Below are positions 8,672-13,418 of a stretch of 13,418 bases of DNA, piece by piece. This DNA is from Clostridia bacterium (lineage in GTDB: Bacteria; Bacillota; Clostridia; Oscillospirales; Butyricicoccaceae). Position numbers and translations under genes: made by a program. Position 1 is the stretch's first letter. The number at the start of each line of letters is the position of its first letter. The stretch is taken from assembly GCA_900763355.1 (NCBI GenBank), contig CAAFJY010000083.1, positions 1-13,418 on the forward strand, read 5' to 3'. Under the pieces are notes generated by a model. The model searched no databases. It was not told the DNA's origin and saw only the letters and a list, made by a program, of their open reading frames with translations.

Positions 8672-9799
8672 TCAGTGCCCGGACTTTTTCCCCCGGACCA
8701 GCTCCATCAGCCGGGAGAGGTTGGCGCTGCCCCCTTGGGGCGGCGCGGAGTCGGGGCGGACGGTCTGCCGGGGCAGGCCGGAGCCCTCGCTCACAGGAGG
8801 ATGGGCCGGAGCTTCGCTTTCCTCCGGGACCGCCGGAGCCGGGACAGGTTCCCCCTCCTCTAAAATAGGTTCGATGCGGCCCAGGGCCGCTTCCAGCCGG
8901 GCGCACAGCTGATCCAGCCGGGCGTCGGACCCGGGCTGGCTCTCTACCGGCGCGGGGAGCGCGGCGGCTTCCGCCCGGAGAGCGGCAAGCTCCTCCTCCA
9001 GGGCGGCGCGGCGGCCCTTTTCCTCCTCCAGGAGGAGACGCAGGCGGTCCAGCTGCTCGGGAGATCCCGCCTGGCTGCGGGCGGCGGCCAGCTGCTGGGC
9101 CATGGCCTCCAGCCGGGCCTTGCACTCGTCCGAGGCGGCGGTGAGCTGGGTCTTGAGATTGGCGTTTTCCCGGCGGAGACGGGCCTGTTCCTTCTGGCTG
9201 TCCTCCAGCTCTGTCTGGGCCTGGGCCAGGGCGGCGGTGGTCTCGCCCAGTCGGGCTTCGGTCTCCACCAGCGCCGCGTTGTCCTCGCTCTCCCGGGGGC
9301 GGGCGGCAAGCTCCTCCCGGGCCTGGGTCAGCTGGGCTTCGCTCCCCGCCAGGCGGGCTTCCGCCTGAGCCAGCTTTTCTTCCAGCTCCACGGCTCGGCG
9401 CCCCCCTTCCTCCGCGGCAGAGCGGGCGGCGGACAGCAGGGTCTCCTGCTCCGCCAGGCGGCGGGCCAGGTCGGCGGCCCGGGTCTCCCCCTCGGTCCGG
9501 CTGGCGTCCAGAGCGGTCTGGCTCTGGGAGAGGGCCGCTTCCTTTTCCGCCAGGGCGGCAGCCGTCTCGCTGAGATGGCTCTCGGCCTGAGCCAGGGCCT
9601 GGGCGCTTTCGGCCAGCTGAGCCCGGAGGGCTTCGGTCTCCTTCCCGGCATCCTGACCGGCGGATTCCAGATCGTTGAGCTTTTCGGCCATGAGAAGGAG
9701 CTCCTCCTTCTGCTTCTGCCGCTGGTCGGCCAGATAGGACACCACATCCTGTTTCCGGAAGCCGCCGAAGACGGCGGTGCGGAAGCTCTGATCGCTCAT
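8672..9799 (-). CDS. DivIVA-like coiled-coil protein
   Basis: A 375-aa cytoplasmic protein. The first ~30 residues (AVFGGFRKQDVVSYLADQ at 9-26) match the N-terminal membrane-curvature-sensing domain of clostridial DivIVA/GpsB-type proteins, where 'FxGYxxxxVDxYL' is typical. From about residue 27 to 290 an almost unbroken Ala/Glu/Gln/Leu-rich heptad pattern predicts a very long coiled coil. It is followed by a Pro/Ala/Glu-rich linker and a short basic tail with NLSRLMELVRGKKS. It probably marks poles or septa, or acts as a scaffold for envelope growth; a partner is not shown. The ATG at 9799 has AGGAG 9 nt upstream; the frame 14 codons longer lacks support. It is first in a unit with the E2-like gene and divergent from the LOR/SDH-type gene. 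The strong base-composition bias produces long antisense frames that are not genes. Confidence 0.82.
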   Translation of the reverse strand: MSDQSFRTAVFGGFRKQDVVSYLADQRQKQKEELLLMAEKLNDLESAGQDAGKETEALRAQLAESAQALAQAESHLSETAAALAEKEAALSQSQTALDASRTEGETRAADLARRLAEQETLLSAARSAAEEGGRRAVELEEKLAQAEARLAGSEAQLTQAREELAARPRESEDNAALVETEARLGETTAALAQAQTELEDSQKEQARLRRENANLKTQLTAASDECKARLEAMAQQLAAARSQAGSPEQLDRLRLLLEEEKGRRAALEEELAALRAEAAALPAPVESQPGSDARLDQLCARLEAALGRIEPILEEGEPVPAPAVPEESEAPAHPPVSEGSGLPRQTVRPDSAPPQGGSANLSRLMELVRGKKSGH

Positions 9800-9874
9800 A
9801 TTGGGACGCTCCTTTCCCCCGCTCCCGCGGGTCAGCCGCAAAATACAACAAGAATTTGAAGTATCGCTGGCTTT

Positions 9875-9902
9875 ATTCTATCATAGTTCCCGTCAAATGC
9901 AA
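9875..9902 (-). promoter_or_regulatory. Candidate proximal promoter of the DivIVA-like gene
   Basis: On the minus strand TTGCAT (9902-9897), a 16-nt spacer and TAGAAT (9880-9875) could start transcription about 70 nt before the ATG. A second, better leftward promoter lies farther upstream at 9988-10016, so this may be one of two. Confidence 0.4.
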
Positions 9903-9915
9903 CCCTTCCGCCCCG

Positions 9916-9940
9916 AAAAGCCGGAAAACCGGCAGTTTTT
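9916..9940. other. Small GC hairpin with T-runs on both sides, possible attenuator
   Basis: GCCGG (9920-9924) and CCGGC (9929-9933) form a 5-bp stem with a 4-nt A loop. On the minus strand it is followed by TTTT; on the plus strand by AGTTTTT. No gene ends nearby, so it is not an ordinary terminator. If the distal leftward promoter at 9988-10016 is used, it would lie in the leader RNA and could act as a weak attenuator. Confidence 0.3.
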
Positions 9941-9987
9941 CTCCAAAAATCCGGGCGGGAAACCATATCTTAGGGCATATTTTGTTT

Positions 9988-10016
9988 ATTATAATCCATT
10001 TGCCCCGGGAGCGCAA
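9988..10016 (-). promoter_or_regulatory. Leftward promoter within the divergent palindrome
   Basis: On the minus strand TTGCGC (10016-10011), a 17-nt spacer and a perfect TATAAT (9993-9988) are seen. The -35 box is the inner end of the left palindrome arm (10004-10016). The leader to the DivIVA-like ATG would be about 180 nt. Confidence 0.55.
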
Positions 10017-10037
10017 GGGCGGGGTTGCGCTCCCGGG
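10004..10037. repeat. Perfect 13-bp palindrome carrying two divergent -35 boxes
   Basis: CCCGGGAGCGCAA (10004-10016) and TTGCGCTCCCGGG (10025-10037) are exact inverted copies around the 8-nt centre GGGCGGGG. The inner six bases of each arm are TTGCGC on opposite strands, and each stands 17 nt from a good -10 (TATAAT leftward, TATACT rightward). A protein bound here would cover both -35 boxes. No T-run follows, so a terminator is unlikely. The operator reading is inference. Confidence 0.6.
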
Positions 10038-10053
10038 AGGGCTGTGGTATACT
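10025..10053 (+). promoter_or_regulatory. Promoter of the LOR/SDH-type gene
   Basis: TTGCGC (10025-10030), a 17-nt spacer and TATACT (10048-10053) are preceded by TGG, giving an extended -10. Transcription should start near 10060, so the ATG at 10063 is too close to be the start codon. Confidence 0.7.
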
Positions 10054-10095
10054 AAAGTTTAGATGAAATCTTTGCTGCAAAGGAGCATTTTTCTT

Positions 10096-11193
10096 ATGTC
10101 TTTTACGCTGAAAGTCTATCACGCGCCGGATTTTGACGTTCCCGCTCTCCGGGACGCCCCCGACGCCCAGCTGGCCCCCGTGGTCAAGGACGGCGTCGCC
10201 CCCGCCGGCTACCACGCTCTGGGCATCAGTCCGGAATATTTCAAGGTCAACGGCCGCTGGATCCTGGCCCGGGAATCCCGCATGGACTGCGTCCCCGTCC
10301 TCCGCTCCCCCGAGGAGATCGAGGTGGTGGAGTTCCGCCGGCTCAAGGCGGGGGACCGGGTCTTTCTGGGCCGCACAGAGGACGGCAGCCAGGGCATCTT
10401 TGTCCATTTCGACGGCTTTGCCGACCCCGACGAGGGTCCCGGGCAGAACTTCGCCTTCCGTCAGGGCCGCTCCCGGGAGACCGGCTTTTCCCGGGACTAC
10501 CGGGAGATCGCCCAGCTGCTCCAGTATGAAAAGGAGCACGGGGGCTTTGTCTCCTGGGTGATGGGCCCGGCCTTTGCCTTTGACGCGGCGGCGCGGGCGG
10601 CCTTCTGCAAGCTCATCAAAAACGGCTATGTCCAGGCCGTCCTGGCGGGCAACGCCCTGGCTACCCACGACCTGGAGGGGGCCTATCTCCACACCGCCCT
10701 GGGGGCCGACATCGACTCCCAGACCCCCCTGTTCAACGGGCACTATCACCATCTGGACACCCTCAACCGGGTGCGGGAGTGCGGCAGCATCCCCGCTTTT
10801 ATGAAGGCCGAGGGGCTCAACGACGGCATCATCTGCACCTGCGTGAGCGAAAACATCCCCTTTGTCCTCGTGGGCAGCGTCCGGGACGACGGCCCCCTGC
10901 CGGAGACCATGGGCAACGTCTATGAGGGGCAGGACGCCATGCGGGCCCAGGTGCGCAAGTCCACCACCGTCATCGGCATGGCTACCGTGCTGCACACCAT
11001 CGCCACGGGGAACATGACCCCCTCCTTCCGCGTTCTGGCCGACGGGACGATCCGCCCGGTGTATTTCTACACGGTGGACGTGTCGGAGTTTGCCGTGAAC
11101 AAGCTCTCTGACCGGGGGAGCCTGCTGGCCAAGGGCATCGTGGCCAACGTCCAGGATTTCGTCACCAAGGTGGCGGCAGAGCTGGGCCTGTAA
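10096..11193 (+). CDS. LOR/SDH (TIGR00300)-type protein, putative NAD-dependent ornithine cyclodeaminase
   Basis: A 365-aa cytosolic protein. The C-terminal ~210 residues match the TIGR00300-type domain found in archaeal ornithine cyclodeaminases and at the C-terminus of cyanobacterial ArgZ/AgrE. Segments are MGPAFAFD (156-163), NGYVQAVLAGNALATHDLEG (176-195), GHYHHLDTLNRVRECGSI (215-232), VGSVRDDGPLPE (259-270), the LHTIATGNM-type segment, and a final DRGSLLAKGIVANV-type strand. Known members convert L-ornithine to L-proline plus ammonia with bound NAD. Residues 1-150 (with PAGYHALGISPEYF and FVHFDGF) are less familiar and may be a diverged LOR/SDH region. The ATG at 10096 has AGGAG 10 nt upstream; the in-frame ATG at 10063 lies at the transcription start. 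It is a single-gene unit, divergent from the DivIVA-like gene. Ammonia release would fit with the nearby glutamine synthetase, but the activity is inferred. Confidence 0.8.
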   Translation: MSFTLKVYHAPDFDVPALRDAPDAQLAPVVKDGVAPAGYHALGISPEYFKVNGRWILARESRMDCVPVLRSPEEIEVVEFRRLKAGDRVFLGRTEDGSQGIFVHFDGFADPDEGPGQNFAFRQGRSRETGFSRDYREIAQLLQYEKEHGGFVSWVMGPAFAFDAAARAAFCKLIKNGYVQAVLAGNALATHDLEGAYLHTALGADIDSQTPLFNGHYHHLDTLNRVRECGSIPAFMKAEGLNDGIICTCVSENIPFVLVGSVRDDGPLPETMGNVYEGQDAMRAQVRKSTTVIGMATVLHTIATGNMTPSFRVLADGTIRPVYFYTVDVSEFAVNKLSDRGSLLAKGIVANVQDFVTKVAAELGL

Positions 11194-11222
11194 AAAGTAA
11201 AAACAGAAAAAAGCGCCCCCGG

Positions 11223-11273
11223 GGCAGCTGTCCATAAAACAGGTTTTGAGAAACAAACACCATGACAGTTGCC
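11223..11273. repeat. Imperfect inverted repeat downstream of the LOR/SDH-type gene
   Basis: GGCAGCTGTC (11223-11232) and GACAGTTGCC (11264-11273) pair over 9 of 10 positions across a 31-nt A-rich centre. No reading frame is convincing. It could be the end of a degraded insertion element or a chance structure; nothing further can be shown. The rest of 11194-11290 holds nothing recognisable. Confidence 0.3.
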
Positions 11274-11291
11274 GGACAAGGGCTGCTGATA

Positions 11292-11326
11292 AAAAGGGTA
11301 TGTGCCTTAACGGCACATACCCTTTT
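11292..11326. terminator. Bidirectional terminator between convergent units
   Basis: AAAAGGGTATGTGCC (11292-11306) pairs perfectly over 15 bp with 11312-11326 around a 5-nt loop. The A/T ends give T-runs on both strands (TTTT rightward, TTTTT leftward). It can end both the rightward LOR/SDH-type transcript and the leftward alkA-adaA-ogt transcript. It also marks the point where base composition shifts. Confidence 0.85.
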
Positions 11327-11474
11327 GCGTTTGTCGTTGCTGATGGATTTGCGTGTGATTTAGGGTCGAAAATAAAGGCTTATTTCGCCTGAGAACGGCG
11401 CGCAAAGATGAAAATATATAATTTCGCGTTTCTGTGCGAATATAGCTTATTCGTCAGATAAATATCTTTTCTGC

Positions 11475-11936
11475 TCATTCCCTGTTGAGGCGTTCAAGCT
11501 CCAAAAGAGCTTTCTTCATTTCCAGTCCGCCGCCATAGCCGACAAGCGATCCGCTTGCCCCGATGACGCGGTGACAGGGGATCGTGATAAAGATGGGGTT
11601 TGCATGATTTGCCATGCCAACCGCCCGGAAGGCTTTCGGGTGTCCGATGGTTTCTGCAATGTCCTTATAACTGCGCGTTTCACCGTAGGGGATCTCCCGC
11701 AGCGCCGCCCAAACCGCTTCCTGAAACGACGTTCCGTGCAGCCGGCACGGAAAATCAAACGCTTTGCGCGTCCCGGCAAAATATTCGTCCAGCTGCCGGA
11801 ATACTATCTCTGTCAGCTCATTCGGCGCGTCGGTCTTTGCGTCTGCATCGGCGTTTTTGAGCGCCGTGACCGCGCCGTCCTCCCAATCCAGTTGAATATC
11901 ACCCACCGGCGAAGGATAAATAGCGGTTCCCTTCAT
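11475..11936 (-). CDS. ogt: Methylated-DNA--[protein]-cysteine S-methyltransferase
   Basis: Suicidal DNA repair protein that takes the methyl group from O6-methylguanine (and O4-methylthymine) onto its own cysteine. It has 153 aa, normal for Ogt/AdaB. The C-terminal domain holds TSFQEAVWAALREIPYGET, then SYKDIAETIGHPKAFRAVGMANHANP, then the active site IPCHRVIG with Cys121, and GSLVGYGGGLEMKKALLELE. The N-terminal ribonuclease-like domain is short. The ATG at 11936 overlaps the adaA stop by 4 nt (ATGA), so translation is probably coupled. It is the last gene of alkA-adaA-ogt. Codons are less GC-biased than those of the genes left of 11200. A small hairpin near 11376-11390 and the bidirectional terminator at 11292-11326 follow. 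Confidence 0.95.
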   Translation of the reverse strand: MKGTAIYPSPVGDIQLDWEDGAVTALKNADADAKTDAPNELTEIVFRQLDEYFAGTRKAFDFPCRLHGTSFQEAVWAALREIPYGETRSYKDIAETIGHPKAFRAVGMANHANPIFITIPCHRVIGASGSLVGYGGGLEMKKALLELERLNRE

Positions 11937-12460
11937 GGCGCTTGATGCTCCTTTCGATACTCTGTCGGCGTTTGCCCGGTCTGCTGCTTGAAAAAACGGT
12001 TGAAGGCGGCAAGGCTGGAAAAGCCCGCCTGATACGCCACATCGATCACCTTTTTCCGCGATCCTGCCAGCATTTCTTTTGCCGTGCGCAGTCGGAGTGA
12101 ATCGGCATATTCCTTTGGGGTTACGCCGTATTCCTGCTTGAAAATGTCCGTCATCCGCCGCGGCGTCAAACCCACATCATCCAGAGATGACGCCTTATCC
12201 AGCCGCGCCTTGATCTCCGCCGCGATCTCCCACATGGGCCGGTACTCCAAAAGATCGCTGCGGCAGCGCTTACAAGGGCGGAACCCTGCGGCGCGGGCTT
12301 CTTCGCCGGATGCAAAATAGCAGAGATTTTCCCGCTTCGGCGGCTTGGATTTGCAGGAGGGGCGGCAGAAAATGCCCGTCGTTTTCACCGCGTAGAAGAA
12401 CAGCCCGTCATAGCTTGCGTCCGACCGCTGCACGGCTTCCCACATTTCCTGTTCTGTCAT
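11933..12460 (-). CDS. adaA: AdaA: methylphosphotriester-DNA methyltransferase / AraC-type activator
   Basis: Sensor and activator of the adaptive response to alkylation. A 175-aa protein equivalent to the N-terminal half of E. coli Ada. The zinc/methyl-acceptor domain has GIFCRPSC (Cys32, Cys36) and FRPCKRC (Cys63, Cys66); Cys32 corresponds to Ada Cys38, which accepts the methyl from phosphotriesters. The AraC-type double helix-turn-helix follows (about 88-172) with YGVTPKEYA and a C-terminal VIDVAYQAGFSSLAAFNRFFKQQTGQTPTEYR. The first helix-turn-helix looks about four residues short (SLDDVGLTPRRM, where families usually have SLxDLAxxxGLSP), so DNA binding there may be altered. The ATG at 12460 has GAGAGG about 9 nt upstream. 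It overlaps ogt by 4 nt. Once methylated it would be expected to activate its own operon. Confidence 0.94.
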   Translation of the reverse strand: MTEQEMWEAVQRSDASYDGLFFYAVKTTGIFCRPSCKSKPPKRENLCYFASGEEARAAGFRPCKRCRSDLLEYRPMWEIAAEIKARLDKASSLDDVGLTPRRMTDIFKQEYGVTPKEYADSLRLRTAKEMLAGSRKKVIDVAYQAGFSSLAAFNRFFKQQTGQTPTEYRKEHQAP

Positions 12461-12473
12461 ACGTTCACGCCTC

Positions 12474-12574
12474 TCATAAATTCTTCAGGATCAATGAAAC
12501 ACCGGACAGCACCAGCGCCGCCAGCGGAAGATACACCCTTGGGTCAAAGCTTTTTCGGTGTTTCCAGGTCCGAT
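12474..12574 (-). pseudogene. Orphan reading frame with a membrane helix, possible gene remnant
   Basis: The 114-nt gap between alkA and adaA is open in one minus-strand frame and ends at TGA 12476-12474. It reads WKHRKSFDPRVYLPLAALV..., then a hydrophobic stretch to a final LILKNL (about 12477-12536), like the last transmembrane helix of a membrane protein. No ATG or good ribosome-binding site starts it; the frame continues upstream only as a shadow of the alkA end. It may be the 3' remnant of a gene that alkA displaced. Too short to name, and it could be chance. Confidence 0.35.
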
Positions 12575-13210
12575 CTACTTCTTTCCGGAAGGATCGGTCA
12601 GTTCTGGAACCGCGCCGCCGGCGATCGCCCAGAGATACAAGCTGGCAACAGTTCCATACGGAGCATAGCGTTTTTGATAGCGCTCAAACTTTGTTCTGTC
12701 GATCTGTCGGTGACGGTAAAGCATTCTCATCCCCCTCCGAATAGCAAGATCTCCAAAACTCACAACATTCGGCCGCTGCATACAGAATGTCAAAATCATT
12801 TCCGCCGTCCAAACGCCCACACCATTGAGCTTCGTCAGTTCCCGGATAACTTCCTCATCGCTCAAACTCCAGAGCTGTTCCAAATTCAAAGTACCGCTCT
12901 TCACCTGCTTCGCAAAATCCAGAATGTAATCTGCTTTTTTGTAGGTCATTCCAATCTGTTGAAGCCGGTCACGCCCCAGCGAAGTCAATGAATCTGCTGT
13001 TACTGTTCCGGTTGCGGTCAGCAGGCGGCTCCAGATCGTTGCCTGTGCCGCTGTTGAAATCTGCTGCCCCATGATATGATGTACAATAGCAGAAAACAGA
13101 TCGGAATCCACTTTACGGTTGATATGTCCGATTTGCTGGATTGCCCAACCAAGACGTTTGTCTTTGGACGTTAAATATGCCGTTTCGCAATCACCGTATT
13201 GAAAAAACAT
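12575..13210 (-). CDS. alkA: DNA-3-methyladenine glycosylase II (HhH-GPD family)
   Basis: Base-excision glycosylase that removes alkylated purines such as 3-methyladenine, leaving an abasic site. It has 211 aa, of the short bacterial type without the AlkA N-terminal domain. The core shows VHHIMGQQIST (43-53), the helix-hairpin-helix KLNGVGVWTAEMI (127-139), and the catalytic Asp154 in SFGDLAIRRG. The C-terminus LYLWAIAGGAVPE is typical of this group. The ATG at 13210 has AAAGGGG about 10 nt upstream; a TTG three codons earlier overlaps that site and is rejected. It heads the alkA-adaA-ogt unit, with an extended -10 element at 13237-13242. Its base composition is the lowest in GC of the genes here, which fits recent acquisition. 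Confidence 0.94.
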   Translation of the reverse strand: MFFQYGDCETAYLTSKDKRLGWAIQQIGHINRKVDSDLFSAIVHHIMGQQISTAAQATIWSRLLTATGTVTADSLTSLGRDRLQQIGMTYKKADYILDFAKQVKSGTLNLEQLWSLSDEEVIRELTKLNGVGVWTAEMILTFCMQRPNVVSFGDLAIRRGMRMLYRHRQIDRTKFERYQKRYAPYGTVASLYLWAIAGGAVPELTDPSGKK

Positions 13211-13236
13211 GAGAACCAAGCCCCTTTATTGTCCGC

Positions 13237-13245
13237 ATTATATCA
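13237..13245 (-). promoter_or_regulatory. Extended -10 promoter element of alkA-adaA-ogt
   Basis: On the minus strand TGATATAAT gives a perfect TATAAT (13242-13237) with an upstream TG. No good -35 lies 16-18 nt away. A weak -35 with an extended -10 is what one expects for a promoter that relies on an activator such as methylated AdaA, but this is inference. Confidence 0.55.
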
Positions 13246-13312
13246 TGCTTTCGTCCAAGATGCTCTGCAAAAATGGAAATTCAATTTCTGTTATCCAATG
13301 GGTTTGGAAGGA

Positions 13313-13418
13313 CCTAAAAAGGAAAATGAGCAAGCGGAACTGACGGAGAAAATGCAGCTTTTGGAGCAGGAGATTACCCAGCAGGAGGAAGAAGCCGACA
13401 GCATTGAGCAGTTCATCC
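13313..13418 (+). pseudogene. Fragment of a large serine recombinase (DUF4368-type region), 5'-truncated and running off the window
   Basis: From about 13313 the plus strand reads KKENEQAELTEKMQLLEQ followed by EITQQEEEADSIEQFI to the window edge. This is a coiled-coil stretch typical of the region before the C-terminal DUF4368 domain of large serine recombinases (Tn4451/TndX-like) in Clostridia. The frame upstream is open (through ATG 13302 and beyond) but does not resemble a recombinase and has no ribosome-binding site; resolvase-domain sequence is absent. The gene therefore appears to have lost its 5' part at a junction around 13300-13315. It stands divergently beside the alkylation-repair operon. 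A match based on about 34 residues is suggestive rather than firm. Confidence 0.55.

Noticed and set aside
10063..10095. ATG at 10063 as the start of the LOR/SDH-type gene
   Set aside because: It lies at the predicted transcription start and has no ribosome-binding site, whereas AGGAG precedes the ATG at 10096.
12310..12991. Plus-strand frames of 144 and 165 codons over adaA/alkA
   Set aside because: Both are antisense to well-supported genes, lack ribosome-binding sites and show no family resemblance.

Overview
The window looks like chromosome from a high-GC, anaerobic Firmicute of class Clostridia, probably of the Oscillospiraceae (Flavonifractor/Oscillibacter-like) type. The reasons are sigma-A-type promoters, strong AGGAGG-like ribosome-binding sites, a type III glutamine synthetase, a DivIVA-like protein with the clostridial N-terminus, and a GC-rich, C/G-ending codon style. 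The placement is inferred from gene style and protein resemblance; no 16S or database comparison was possible.

Layout, left to right. At 1-213 a divergent promoter pair serves a leftward gene that is cut by the window edge and the rightward alanine racemase gene alr (214-1353), which ends in a strong terminator. A non-coding stretch (1435-1616) holds a two-armed inverted repeat of mobile or palindromic intergenic type. Next come leftward units: an uncharacterised gene plus a YitT-type membrane protein (2855 to 1617); a single beta-CASP metallo-beta-lactamase-fold nuclease (4629 to 3031); type III glutamine synthetase plus a class-I glutamine-amidotransferase-fold hydrolase (7577 to 4785); and a DivIVA-like coiled-coil protein plus a lone E2-type acyltransferase domain (9799 to 7750). 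A second divergent promoter region (9800-10095) separates the last unit from a rightward gene (10096-11193) related to the archaeal/cyanobacterial LOR/SDH-type (TIGR00300) ornithine cyclodeaminase.

From about 11330 to the right edge the sequence changes character: it is visibly less GC-rich and its codons end more often in A/T. It carries a compact alkylation-repair operon, alkA, adaA and ogt (13210 to 11475), beside what looks like the 5'-truncated end of a large serine recombinase gene at the right edge. This looks like an acquired cassette next to the remains of a mobile element.

Functional themes are nitrogen and amino-acid metabolism (glutamine synthetase, amidotransferase-fold hydrolase, putative ornithine cyclodeaminase, alanine racemase), cell envelope and division (alr, DivIVA-like), RNA processing (beta-CASP nuclease) and DNA alkylation repair. 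The most interesting points are: the bacterial TIGR00300-type protein with an unfamiliar N-terminal region; an E2-like acyltransferase in which the catalytic His of the DHRxxDG motif reads Glu; GC-rich inverted repeats placed at or between the -35 boxes of several promoters, including a perfect 13-bp palindrome whose arms contain the -35 boxes of two divergent promoters; and an orphan membrane-helix reading frame between alkA and adaA. I did not find a clear new multi-gene defence or mobile system.
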